Source: Desulfobulbaceae bacterium
Lineage (GTDB): Bacteria > Desulfobacterota > Desulfobulbia > Desulfobulbales > Desulfocapsaceae
Length of the DNA stretch: 44,784 nucleotides
NCBI GenBank assembly: GCA_004796425.1
Contig: QZLB01000258.1
Span: forward strand, 1 to 44,784
Reading direction: 5' to 3'
Positions 15,393 through 23,706 of this stretch are shown here, in pieces. A model generated the notes under the pieces. That model was not told the DNA's origin and did no database searches. It worked only from the letters and a program-made list of their open reading frames with translations. The position numbers and the translations under genes were made by a program. The number at the start of each line of letters is the position of its first letter. Position 1 is the first letter of the stretch.

Positions 15393-15848
15393 TTATGCTT
15401 CCAGTTGAATCTCTATGATAAAGCCACCTCCGTCAGTATCAAAAATGATGACTTCCCGTTCAGCATTTTTCAGGGACTGAAAATCATATTCTTTTCCAGA
15501 AATTGTGGTCGGCAACGATAAATCGATATCCTTTCCACTATCAGATAGAATTGTTTTAAGGTTCCCTCCAAGCATATTGGCGATTTCTCCAATTGCATCT
15601 TCTACGTCCTCATTCATGCTGTCGACGTCAATGCCCAGGAAACTTCCGGTAATCTTAAAGGCGATTGATTCGGGCATATGAATCGCAAGTACGCCCTTGA
15701 CCTTACCGGCAAGACCGATCACTCCTGAAATAGAGTTGCTGTGTAATCTCGGCTCCTGATCTTGAATTTCAGAAGGTGAGACCTCCATCATCACCATGGT
15801 CGTGAATATTTCATTGGTCGATTCAATAACTTGATCTCTTATACTCAC
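15393..15848 (-). CDS. cheX: CheY-P phosphatase CheX
   Basis: CheX dephosphorylates CheY-P and so resets the motor signal. The 151-residue protein is one CheX domain of typical length, with the signature E-D-A-I-G-E-I-A-N-M-L-G-G (catalytic-type E88 and N91). The gene follows cheY after 26 bases on the same strand, which pairs enzyme with substrate. Relative to the two domains of the nearby 637-residue protein it is shorter and clearly diverged, so the three domains are not recent copies. A terminator follows at 15311-15350. Confidence 0.88.
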   Translation of the reverse strand: MSIRDQVIESTNEIFTTMVMMEVSPSEIQDQEPRLHSNSISGVIGLAGKVKGVLAIHMPESIAFKITGSFLGIDVDSMNEDVEDAIGEIANMLGGNLKTILSDSGKDIDLSLPTTISGKEYDFQSLKNAEREVIIFDTDGGGFIIEIQLEA

Positions 15849-15874
15849 CGTTTACCCCCGAAAAGTTAAGGCGA

Positions 15875-16246
15875 CTAAAGTAATGGCCCCAGTACTTCGT
15901 TTACTTTATCAGGTGTGAATGGTTTTTTAATCGCCCCAACTGCGCCCAGCGATTTTGCCTCTCCGATGATATCTTCGCCGGTTTCGGTAGAGATCATGAG
16001 CACCGGTATGTCCTTGATGTGATCTCTTCCCGATTTCTCTCTCAAAAATGAAATTCCATCCATGTTTGGCATGTTGATATCACTCAGCACAATATCGACA
16101 CTTTCATTTTCAAGAACTTCAAGGGCTTCCACACCATCCGCTGCCTCAAATATGTTATCAAACGCGATTCCTGCCTGGCGCAGTGACCTGCCTATGATTT
16201 TCCTCATGGTACTGGAATCATCTACGAGAAGAACATTTTTTCCCAT
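15875..16246 (-). CDS. cheY: Chemotaxis response regulator CheY
   Basis: The 123-residue stand-alone receiver has D9/D10, phospho-acceptor D56 in L-S-D-I-N-M-P-N-M-D-G, S86 in the Thr/Ser position, and K108 before the conserved Pro. Phosphorylated CheY binds the FliM N-terminus and alters rotation. A strong AGGAGG lies six bases before the ATG. It is not in the cheA operon and is instead paired with cheX on the opposite strand. The receiver gene at 8583 and the CheA receiver are alternative CheA targets, so which receiver reaches the motor is not proven here; this one is the best candidate. Confidence 0.88.
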   Translation of the reverse strand: MGKNVLLVDDSSTMRKIIGRSLRQAGIAFDNIFEAADGVEALEVLENESVDIVLSDINMPNMDGISFLREKSGRDHIKDIPVLMISTETGEDIIGEAKSLGAVGAIKKPFTPDKVNEVLGPLL

Positions 16247-16345
16247 TATTTTCCTCCTGCTCCTACACTATTGATGGTTTTAGTCCAGATTTTGAGTTTC
16301 TGGAAAAATACAGAATTACTATCTTTATTCTCTACCGCTTAAGAA

Positions 16346-16375
16346 ATAATAGCAACAAAACTGGTAAAAAATCAA
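16346..16375 (-). promoter_or_regulatory. Candidate sigma-70 promoter for cheY-cheX
   Basis: On the minus strand TTGATT (16375-16370), 18 bases, then TATTAT (16351-16346), about 100 bases before the cheY ATG. The region is A/T-rich, so chance matches are possible. Confidence 0.4.
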
Positions 16376-16456
16376 ATTAAGGGATAAAGATTTTTACCTA
16401 TTACTTAAAAACCTCTGCTCACTTTTCCCTTCTCTCTTTCAAATAACGACCAGAAC

Positions 16457-16470
16457 GTCAATTTTTTGAC
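16457..16470 (+). promoter_or_regulatory. Perfect inverted repeat resembling a FleQ box
   Basis: GTCAA-TTTT-TTGAC is a perfect 5+5 inverted repeat with a 4-base centre. I recall the Pseudomonas aeruginosa FleQ consensus as GTCAATAAATTGAC; in its reverse orientation this site agrees at 13 of 14 positions. Its centre is about 107 bases upstream of the start predicted from the sigma-54 element at 16545-16560, a normal enhancer distance. Binding by the neighbouring activator is inference. Confidence 0.55.
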
Positions 16471-16544
16471 CACTTAATCCGATAAGATAGCGAGAGTTTT
16501 TATATCATTATAGAAATTAACGCCTTTTCAGCCACAAAGCAAAC

Positions 16545-16560
16545 TGGAACGATTATTGCA
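16545..16560 (+). promoter_or_regulatory. Sigma-54 (-24/-12) promoter of the TPR-flgB...flgE operon
   Basis: TGGAAC-N5-TTGCA has GG (16546-16547) and GC (16558-16559) separated by exactly ten bases. It differs from the TGGCAC-N5-TTGCA consensus at one position. The predicted start is near 16571, 19 bases before the ATG of the first gene. Confidence 0.75.
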
Positions 16561-16589
16561 AAATCTCAATTGATTCCAGGTGAAGCATT

Positions 16590-18998
16590 ATGAAACGTAT
16601 TGTATTGATCACATTTTTACTTCTGCTGCTTGTTAACGATGGGTTTGCTTTGTCTACCTTAGACAAAATCAGCAGGTCTGCGGACAGGGATTCTGTGCAG
16701 GTATTTATGGGTTTTGATCAGCCACCCCGATATCGAAGCAAAATAACAGGAAAAAGACTTGATATAATATTGGAAAACACGCAGATAACGGAATCTTTTC
16801 AACCGATTTCAGAAGATGAGAAAGTCATAAAATTTCTGTATCGGAAGAAAAACAACTCTTTAGAACTCAGCTTCTTTTTCAGATACAACCCTCAACGTGT
16901 AACGGTTAAAACAGTTGATCGTTCCACTCTTGTCGCCGATATCCTGTTGGGCAACCGGTTCACCAAAACGTACCAGGAATTCTCAAATCGACTTCAAGGA
17001 GTAACACTGTTAAACCGTCCTGAAGTTAATTATGCAAATCCGCTTGTTTCTTCTCCGTATGCAGAGGACTGGTACAGTTTTTTTTCTGACTATGAGTCAG
17101 ATGTCACCATCACTGCCCCGGTTAATTTTTATATTCCGAATTTTCCATTCTCTGCGAGTCTTACGATTAATCAAGCAACGGGAAAATCATTTATAACCGA
17201 TGAGATTATGAGGTTAGCTCAAATCGAATCCTGGGATTTAATTCTGTCTCAATTAAAGTCTCAACTCTCTTCGGGGCGCACCTTAGATGAGCAGAAGCTC
17301 CTTGCGCTTATGTATGGTGAAACGCTTCTAAGAAGCAATAATTTTGATGGGGCCTACAAACAACTCTATTTACTCATTGAAAATTACCCCAATGAGCAGA
17401 TCAGCTTTTATTCGAGATACTTGCTCTCCTTGCTCATCGCCACGAATGGCGATCCTCATCAGGCAGAGTATAATTTAGCCTTGCTTGCTGAAGATTTAAA
17501 GAAAGGCAACATGTTAGAACCTTTCGTACAAATTTCTCAGGCAGAAATGTGTCTGGCCACCGGTCAGATCGAAAAGCTCAAAACCATTCTCACCCGCGAC
17601 AATATTGCCTATCCCGACCCACTGCAAAAAATTCGAGAACTTCGTCAAGCCGACCTGCTGTATGAGACGGGAGCAGACATTAAAGCTTATGTAACGTACA
17701 CGCTGCTCGAAGATGAATTGGCTTTAAGTGAGCACCCGTTTTCTCTGAATAGATTGTGTGCAATCTATTATGAGAAGAATGAATTTATAAAAGCTTCCCA
17801 GTGCTATGATCAACTTGCAGATCAACTTAATGAACGGGATCAGCTTGGACTTGCCTACTATCGTGCCGCCATGGCCAGGCTTAAATTCCAACAAACTGTA
17901 GAGCTTGTTGATGAGTTTGAACGTATCGAAGATGCCTTTCCAGGCACCGAGGCCGGATTTAGGGCGGCTTTGAAAAAAACTGACATTCGACTTCTTGAAC
18001 AGCCTACCTGGTCTGATACCGCGTTGAAATATTATCGAGCCCTCGCGGAAAAATCTATCTATCGGCCGGTCAGTGAGGAGGCGTACTTCAAAGAAGCTCT
18101 TCTTTATCACCTCCTTGCCGATGACACGAAAAGTATAGAACTACTTATGACATTGCTCAGAAATTTCAGGAGCGGAAGTTTTCTATCAAATCCGGAAGCC
18201 TTACTTGTGCAACTGCTTCCACGGGAACTTACCAGACTTGTTTCTGAAAAAACCTATGATGAAGCATTAGTTCTCGCCCAACAGAATCGTAGATTATTTG
18301 ATAACAACTGGATTGATTTGAAGATTCTATCCGAGCTTGCTTTTTCATATCGCCAACTGGGAATTTTTGATGATGCGATGCGACTGTATCTTTACCTCAT
18401 TGAAATCGCTAACCTCGAGGAGAAAGAGCAGTATTTCATTAAACTCGCTGAAATTGCGTATGAAAAAGGTGATTATGGTTTGGTAGAAGACTTTTCAACC
18501 CAGTATTCATATAACTATCCTGCAGGTCAATATGAACTTGATATGCTTTATTTGCGGTTGAAAGTTCTCGATAACCTGGACAAGACCGATGAGGCACTCG
18601 CACTTCTTCCCAACAACTTCAATGACCAGAAACGTTTCGCCTATCTGGCAGCTGCACTGCGTTTCAAAAATAACCAGTACCGTGAAGTTATCGATCTTGC
18701 AACACAATACCAGCCTGCCGAGTTGAGCACATTACCAGAAGAACAACTCTTTTTTCTGGCCGAGAGTTATTTTCAACTCGGTCAATTTGAAGAGTCTGCC
18801 ACCTATTTTTCTAGGGTAAAAGACAATCAGCGGTTTAGTGGCCAATCTCTGTTCCGGCTTGCTGAGATCTCTGAGTCAAATGGCAAGGAGACAGAGGCGT
18901 TGGAACTCTACCGTGAAATCGTTTCAGGCGACTCGGATGAACTCTGGAAACGATATGCTCAAAGAGAACTGCAACTACAATCACTCACTGAGAATTAG
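16590..18998 (+). CDS. Exported TPR protein heading the flagellar operon
   Basis: A clear signal peptide (1-21, ending D-G-F-A-L-S) implies export to the periplasm or outer membrane. Residues about 25-125 are beta-rich and might be AMIN-like (a peptidoglycan/secretin-associated fold), though the similarity is weak. From about 205 to the end the protein is almost wholly helical with tetratricopeptide-type repeats; recurring Y-x-x-G/A-x-Y/F pairs are visible at about 255-330, 395-440, 595-660 and 720-800. AGGTGA precedes the ATG, and a sigma-54 promoter lies just upstream. The stop is nine bases before flgB, so it is co-transcribed with rod genes. A role in placing or assembling the envelope part of the flagellum is plausible but inferred. 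Confidence 0.8.
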   Translation: MKRIVLITFLLLLLVNDGFALSTLDKISRSADRDSVQVFMGFDQPPRYRSKITGKRLDIILENTQITESFQPISEDEKVIKFLYRKKNNSLELSFFFRYNPQRVTVKTVDRSTLVADILLGNRFTKTYQEFSNRLQGVTLLNRPEVNYANPLVSSPYAEDWYSFFSDYESDVTITAPVNFYIPNFPFSASLTINQATGKSFITDEIMRLAQIESWDLILSQLKSQLSSGRTLDEQKLLALMYGETLLRSNNFDGAYKQLYLLIENYPNEQISFYSRYLLSLLIATNGDPHQAEYNLALLAEDLKKGNMLEPFVQISQAEMCLATGQIEKLKTILTRDNIAYPDPLQKIRELRQADLLYETGADIKAYVTYTLLEDELALSEHPFSLNRLCAIYYEKNEFIKASQCYDQLADQLNERDQLGLAYYRAAMARLKFQQTVELVDEFERIEDAFPGTEAGFRAALKKTDIRLLEQPTWSDTALKYYRALAEKSIYRPVSEEAYFKEALLYHLLADDTKSIELLMTLLRNFRSGSFLSNPEALLVQLLPRELTRLVSEKTYDEALVLAQQNRRLFDNNWIDLKILSELAFSYRQLGIFDDAMRLYLYLIEIANLEEKEQYFIKLAEIAYEKGDYGLVEDFSTQYSYNYPAGQYELDMLYLRLKVLDNLDKTDEALALLPNNFNDQKRFAYLAAALRFKNNQYREVIDLATQYQPAELSTLPEEQLFFLAESYFQLGQFEESATYFSRVKDNQRFSGQSLFRLAEISESNGKETEALELYREIVSGDSDELWKRYAQRELQLQSLTEN

Positions 18999-19007
18999 AG
19001 GATTCAT

Positions 19008-19421
19008 ATGATTTCAATCAACATCTTTGATGACACGAGTCGATTATTAAATAAAGCACTCGATCTTCGCTCCTCAAGACAACAGGTTATAGCCTCGAAT
19101 ATAGCAAATTCTGAAACTCCTGGCTATTCCCGTGCAGAGTTTAAGTTCGAAGAAGCACTGAGCAATGCTTTGAGTGGAGAAGGAACGTTTTTACAGGCAA
19201 CACACCCTCAGCATATCTCTTTCAACAGTCCAAACGTTAATGAAGTGAGAGGGACACTGATGCGTCACCCAGATACCAGAGGAATTGGAGATGAAAACAG
19301 TGTGAGTGTGGATGCTGAAATGATTGCGATGACAGAAAATCAACTGATGTATGAAACAGCAGCAAAGTTGCTCCAAAAGAAACTCGCGTTACTTAAATAT
19401 GCAGTCAGAGACGGCCAATAA
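19008..19421 (+). CDS. flgB: Flagellar proximal rod protein FlgB
   Basis: FlgB is an axial rod subunit, exported by the flagellar type III system without a cleaved signal. The 137-residue protein has the family's N-terminal helix with R-Q-Q-V-I-A-S-N-I-A-N-S-E-T-P-G-Y (about 24-40) and a C-terminal helix ending in Y-E-T-A-A-K-L-L-Q-K-K-L. GAGG lies seven bases before the ATG. It directly precedes flgC and fliE, the standard rod trio. Confidence 0.95.
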   Translation: MISINIFDDTSRLLNKALDLRSSRQQVIASNIANSETPGYSRAEFKFEEALSNALSGEGTFLQATHPQHISFNSPNVNEVRGTLMRHPDTRGIGDENSVSVDAEMIAMTENQLMYETAAKLLQKKLALLKYAVRDGQ

Positions 19422-19450
19422 TGATGGCTCTCTGAGATAACGGAGGAAAT

Positions 19451-19882
19451 ATGGAAATTTTCAATTCATTTAAAATTAGTGCTTCAGCGCTTAAGGCACA
19501 TAAGGTACGGTTGGACACCATCAGTTCCAATCTGGCCAATGTTGAAACGACCTCGACACCCGAAGGTGGACCGTACAAGAAAAAGTCGGTCTATTTTCAG
19601 TCAAAGCCGGTCAGCTTCGAAGATACCTTGGCCCAGCAGACCAACAGTGCCCTCCAGGGCGTTGAAGTAGCCAAGATTGTTGAAGACAACTCACCACCAA
19701 AGTCAATATACAACCCACAGCACCCGGATGCAGATGAAAACGGCTATGTTGCCATGCCCAATATCAGTGTGCTTAAGGAGATGGTTGACATGATGTCTGC
19801 AACAAGATCATATCAAGCCAATGTTACCAGCATTAACTCGGCCAAAAGAATGGCACTCAAAGCATTAGAAATTGGGGGGTAA
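19451..19882 (+). CDS. flgC: Flagellar proximal rod protein FlgC
   Basis: A second rod subunit. The 143-residue protein has the axial-protein N-terminus I-S-S-N-L-A-N-V-E-T-T (about 24-34) and C-terminal M-V-D-M-M-S-A-T-R-S-Y-Q-A-N, both typical of FlgC. A GGAGG-type Shine-Dalgarno sequence precedes the ATG closely. It lies 29 bases after flgB and six before fliE. Confidence 0.95.
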   Translation: MEIFNSFKISASALKAHKVRLDTISSNLANVETTSTPEGGPYKKKSVYFQSKPVSFEDTLAQQTNSALQGVEVAKIVEDNSPPKSIYNPQHPDADENGYVAMPNISVLKEMVDMMSATRSYQANVTSINSAKRMALKALEIGG

Positions 19883-19888
19883 TGATTC

Positions 19889-20188
19889 ATGGCCATTAAT
19901 CCAATAATCAATAATGTAAACACCTTACCACTTCGACAACCTGACACCAGCGAGGTCTCTAGAGTTAATGATTCATTTTCAGAAATGGTAAAAAACAGCT
20001 TCAAACAGGTAAATGATTCACTAAATGAAGGCGACAATGCGATAAAGGCATTGCATACAGGTGAGGCTCAGAATCTTCATGAAGTTATGATTGCAGTCGA
20101 GCAGGCTGATATTTCCCTGCGCATGTTTGTCCAGATGAGAAACAAAGCGTTGCAGGCATACGAGGAAATTATGCGGCTGCAGATTTAG
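19889..20188 (+). CDS. fliE: Hook-basal body protein FliE (MS ring-rod junction)
   Basis: FliE connects the FliF MS ring to the rod and is among the first exported substrates. The 99-residue length is typical, with the C-terminal family signature E-A-Q-N-L-H-E-V-M-I-A-V-E-Q-A-D-I and the ending Y-E-E-I-M-R-L-Q-I. GGGGGG ending flgC may serve as the ribosome site about eight bases upstream. It lies between flgC and fliF, the classic order. Confidence 0.95.
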   Translation: MAINPIINNVNTLPLRQPDTSEVSRVNDSFSEMVKNSFKQVNDSLNEGDNAIKALHTGEAQNLHEVMIAVEQADISLRMFVQMRNKALQAYEEIMRLQI

Positions 20189-20230
20189 ATGGAAGCAATT
20201 AAATAAAAAGTATTAACCCAGGAATAAACA

Positions 20231-21874
20231 ATGGCAACTGACGTAGCGACAACGGAAGAAGGAACCACAGAACTCTCTCCGGGGACCACCGAATTACCAC
20301 CCGCTCCGCAACGAAAGAATATCATTACACTGGTTCAGGAGTGGTCGTTGAGCAGAAAGATATCACTGGCCGGAGTGGTGCTATTGTGTGTGATCGTTTT
20401 TGCGGTGCTCATAATTCAGGGGAGAACAGCCGATTACCAACTGCTCTATGCCAACCTCACAGAGGCTGACGCCAGTTCAGTGGTGACCTGGCTAAAAGGC
20501 CAGAATATACCGTACCAACTAAAAAACCAGGGTCGTAACATCTGGATTGGAGCAGACAGAATTTATGAGACCAGGCTTGAACTTGCCGCAAACAGTTTAC
20601 CTTCTGGAGGTGGTGTCGGGTTTGAAGTTTTTGACAAGCAAAGCTTTGCGCTTACAGATTATGTGCAAAAGGTCAACTATACGCGAGCACTGCAGGGTGA
20701 ACTTTCACGCACCATTACTTCGCTTGATCCGGTAATGTCAACCCGTGTTCATTTGGCTCTTCCCGAAAAAAGACTCTTTAAGAACCAACAGAAAAGTCCA
20801 ACCGCCTCAGTCATTGTGACTCTGGCGAAAGGAAGAAGGCTTGATGAATCCCAAGTGCAAGGAATTATTCATCTCGTCGCCGGCTCTGTATCAGGCCTCC
20901 CTGTGGAAAATGTCAAAGTCATTGATTCCAATGGAGTTGTCCTTGAAGGAGAGCAGAAGAAAGATAAAGATAATTTGTTGTCGGTTGATATGCTCTCATA
21001 TCAGCAGAATGTAGAACATCGTCTGGAAATGCGCGCCCAGGATCTGCTTGACAGAATAATGGGTAAGAATAAAGCAATGGTAAGAGTTACGGCATCTCTT
21101 GACTTTGCAAAAGTGGAAAGTACTCAGGAGCTTTTTGATGCTGAAGAGCCGGTTATCAGAAGTGAACAGTTAAACCAGGAAACCAATGGGATGCAGAGCT
21201 CCGGGGGCATACCTGGCGTCCAATCGAATCTTCAAGGTAATACCGCCGGCCAGACTACAACCTCTAACCCTTCAAACAAGACTTCGAGAACGACAAATTA
21301 TGAAATAAGTAAAACCGTTAGTAAAACTATCAACCCCGTTGGTTCGATAAAAAATCTCTCTGTTTCTATCCTGGTAGCAGACCGTGAAACATTAGATGAT
21401 GAAGGAAAAGTTACAGGCACTACCCCACTCACCGAAGACGAACTCCAATCAATTGAGGATATGGTAGCCAGCGCTTTGGGTATTATCAACGAGCGTGGTG
21501 ATGTCGTAAATATTGTTTCAATGCCGTTTAGTGAGTCGCCTGTAGATGAGCTTTCAACTGAACCAATACCTCGAAATTTCCTGTATGAGTTTTTGCCAGC
21601 AGTTAAATTGTTGCTGATAGCATTGGCTATCCTCTTATTTTACCTCATTTTAATTAGACCGATCATCAAGACCATGCGTGGTGAGGTGGTTGAACATTAC
21701 AAAACCGTTGAAGAGCTCGAGCGGGAAAGAAATGATATGCTCCGCATTCAAATGGAAGATGATGGAGAGCTGCCGATACAAGATGAAGATTTTGTAACCC
21801 AGTTAAGAAAAGAAGTGGTTCAAAATCCGGCACCAACTGCCTATATTATTAAAAACTGGATCCAGGAAGCCTAA
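20231..21874 (+). CDS. fliF: Flagellar MS-ring protein FliF
   Basis: FliF forms the inner-membrane MS ring. The 547-residue protein has an N-terminal membrane helix (about 43-63), the YscJ-type ring-building region beginning Y-Q-L-L-Y-A-N-L (about 70-240), a Ser/Thr/Asn-rich flexible segment (about 315-360), a second membrane helix (about 458-477) and a cytoplasmic tail that binds FliG (about 500-547). AGGAAT precedes the ATG. The N-terminal 30 residues are rich in Thr/Glu/Pro and probably disordered. The stop is two bases from the fliG start, suggesting translational coupling and fitting 1:1 assembly. Confidence 0.96.
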   Translation: MATDVATTEEGTTELSPGTTELPPAPQRKNIITLVQEWSLSRKISLAGVVLLCVIVFAVLIIQGRTADYQLLYANLTEADASSVVTWLKGQNIPYQLKNQGRNIWIGADRIYETRLELAANSLPSGGGVGFEVFDKQSFALTDYVQKVNYTRALQGELSRTITSLDPVMSTRVHLALPEKRLFKNQQKSPTASVIVTLAKGRRLDESQVQGIIHLVAGSVSGLPVENVKVIDSNGVVLEGEQKKDKDNLLSVDMLSYQQNVEHRLEMRAQDLLDRIMGKNKAMVRVTASLDFAKVESTQELFDAEEPVIRSEQLNQETNGMQSSGGIPGVQSNLQGNTAGQTTTSNPSNKTSRTTNYEISKTVSKTINPVGSIKNLSVSILVADRETLDDEGKVTGTTPLTEDELQSIEDMVASALGIINERGDVVNIVSMPFSESPVDELSTEPIPRNFLYEFLPAVKLLLIALAILLFYLILIRPIIKTMRGEVVEHYKTVEELERERNDMLRIQMEDDGELPIQDEDFVTQLRKEVVQNPAPTAYIIKNWIQEA

Positions 21875-21876
21875 CG

Positions 21877-22881
21877 ATGAGTATAGAATCGCTTACCGGT
21901 ATTAACAAATCAGCAGTTCTTTTGATTCATTTGGGAGAGGAAGCTACTGCCCGAATATTTCAGGAGTTATCTGATGACGAGGTCAGAAAGCTCACCAGGG
22001 CCATGGCAGCAATTGATCATATCCCAACGGATATTAAAGAAAAAGTCTTCACAATGTTTGAAGACTCTCAGAAACAATTTGCCGGTCTATTCGTCAAAGG
22101 AAATGAATTCGCCAAACAGGCAATCAAAGCCACTGATGCCGGTGAGCGAACTGATCTTCTATTAGAACAGTTCATTTCCGGTACCGAATCCCGTTCTCTG
22201 GAAACCATCTCACTGATGCAGCCGCAGATGGTTGCCGGTCTGCTGGAAAAAGAGCACCCTCAGACAGTGGCACTGATTCTCTCAACACAACATGTCGAGC
22301 ACGCAGCGGAGATTATGGCTTACCTCCCTGAAGAAATGCAAGCCGATGTTGTCTATCGTATCGCCAAATTAGATAAAGTCTCACCTGAGGTTCTAGGGAA
22401 CATCGAAGATGCATTGAACAGAGAAATCGGGCTTGTTGCCGGAAAGGAGCAGAAAGAAATTGGTGGCATGACAAAAGTGGTCGATATGCTTGGCAGCATG
22501 AAAAACAATCTTGATGCGGATATTCTGGAAACCATAGAGGAAACCGACGCGGACATGGCTGAGGAAATTCGCAAACTGATGTTTACGTTTGAGAACCTTA
22601 TTGCCCTTGATGGACGCTCACTGCAAATGATTCTACGTGAAGTTAACAATGATTCACTCACCATGGCTCTGAAAACAGCTTCCGAGGAGATGAAAGAAAA
22701 GATCTTTGCCAACATGTCTGCCCGAGCTGCAGACATGATTCGAGATGATCTCGAGGCTATGGGGCCGGTAAGATTATCCGAAGTTGAAGCGATGCAACAA
22801 TCGATCGTAAAAATTGCTATGAAGCTTGAAGAGGAAGGCAAACTTGTTCTTGGATCAGGAGGAGCTGATGAGCTTGTCTAA
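21877..22881 (+). CDS. fliG: Flagellar motor switch protein FliG
   Basis: FliG sits on the MS ring and receives torque from MotA. The 334-residue protein shows the three domains in order: an N-terminal FliF-binding domain (about 1-105), a middle armadillo-like domain with the E-H-P-Q-T-V-A-L-I-L-S signature (about 125-135), and a C-terminal torque domain with charged residues in M-F-T-F-E-N-L and R-A-A-D-M-I-R-D-D-L. Length and order are standard. It overlaps the start of fliH by 14 bases. Confidence 0.96.
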   Translation: MSIESLTGINKSAVLLIHLGEEATARIFQELSDDEVRKLTRAMAAIDHIPTDIKEKVFTMFEDSQKQFAGLFVKGNEFAKQAIKATDAGERTDLLLEQFISGTESRSLETISLMQPQMVAGLLEKEHPQTVALILSTQHVEHAAEIMAYLPEEMQADVVYRIAKLDKVSPEVLGNIEDALNREIGLVAGKEQKEIGGMTKVVDMLGSMKNNLDADILETIEETDADMAEEIRKLMFTFENLIALDGRSLQMILREVNNDSLTMALKTASEEMKEKIFANMSARAADMIRDDLEAMGPVRLSEVEAMQQSIVKIAMKLEEEGKLVLGSGGADELV

Positions 22882-23692
22882 AGTTCATAAACAAAGCAAA
22901 GACTTCAAGCCCGAAAAGCTTATTCATAATGGCAAGGAACAATCACCAGATTGGCAACCGGCACGGGTTGATACAGACCAGGCAGCCCTAGATCGACCTT
23001 CTGGCGTTCCTCCCACTCAGGCGGTCTCCAATCACCCGATTGAACCTTCTGGTGATGAATTTGCATCTCATGCTACAGCCTCACCAGAGCAACAAACGGT
23101 TCCCCCCACTTCTGAACCTGAGCATTATTCAGGCAATGAGCAGAACATTGCTGCGCCTCAACCTGAACCATCTATTCCAGTTGAACCTGCAATTGATATT
23201 GAGGCAATAAAAACAGAGGCATATCAGGCTGGTCTGCATGCAGGTATGGCCCAGGTAGAATCTGATTTTGGTTCTGCATTGGCAGCGCTGATGCAAATCA
23301 GTGATCAGCTCAATTCATTGCGAGAAACCATTTTAAAGAATAGTAAATCGGAACTCATCGAACTGGTAGTTATCCTGGCTGAAAAAATAATCAGACATTC
23401 TGTCTCCAATCAAAATGACACCATCATTAAAACAATTGAGGAAGCACTTTCACGTGCCGTCAAATCAAGCGATTTCTATATCTTTGTTAATCCATCGGAT
23501 CTAGAAACGGTAAAGAGCAAATCTGCTGAATTTATTGCCGGGCTGAACGGATTAGAAAACATCACCATTAAAAGTGATCCATCAGTAGAACAAGGAGGAT
23601 GTAAAATAGAATCAGAAAACTGTACGGTTGATGCAACCATCGTGAGTCAACTGGAAATCATCAAAGAAGAAATCGATAAAGAGATTTCGTAA
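22868..23692 (+). CDS. fliH: Flagellar export regulator FliH
   Basis: FliH is the peripheral-stalk-like partner of the FliI ATPase in the type III export apparatus. Residues about 1-115 are Pro/Glu/Gln-rich and probably disordered. A Y-Q-A-G-x-x-A-G-M type helix follows (about 120-132), and the C-terminal half (about 150-274) matches the FliH/YscL/V-ATPase E-subunit fold (L-I-E-L-V-V-I-L-A-E-K-I-I-R). The ATG at 22868 is preferred because AGGAGGAG ends only three to five bases upstream. An in-frame ATG at 22826 lies deeper inside fliG. The long N-terminus is an elaboration compared with shorter homologues. Confidence 0.9.
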   Translation: MSLSKVHKQSKDFKPEKLIHNGKEQSPDWQPARVDTDQAALDRPSGVPPTQAVSNHPIEPSGDEFASHATASPEQQTVPPTSEPEHYSGNEQNIAAPQPEPSIPVEPAIDIEAIKTEAYQAGLHAGMAQVESDFGSALAALMQISDQLNSLRETILKNSKSELIELVVILAEKIIRHSVSNQNDTIIKTIEEALSRAVKSSDFYIFVNPSDLETVKSKSAEFIAGLNGLENITIKSDPSVEQGGCKIESENCTVDATIVSQLEIIKEEIDKEIS

Positions 23693-23706
23693 ACCATTTA
23701 TTGTAT

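Larger units (their letters stand above)
16247..16589. other. Divergent regulatory region between cheY and the flagellar operon
   Basis: This 343-base, A/T-rich gene-free stretch separates cheY (minus) from the TPR-flgB operon (plus). It holds the cheY Shine-Dalgarno sequence and a candidate sigma-70 promoter (16346-16375, minus), a FleQ-box-like inverted repeat (16457-16470), and a sigma-54 -24/-12 element (16545-16560, plus). I see no small gene in it. Confidence 0.7.

Noticed and set aside
16458-16485. Sigma-28-like TCAA-N16-TCCGATAA upstream of the TPR gene.
   Set aside because: It overlaps the FleQ-box-like repeat, has a poor -35, wide spacing and a long leader to the ATG; the sigma-54 element at 16545-16560 explains the operon better. 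A dual promoter remains possible.
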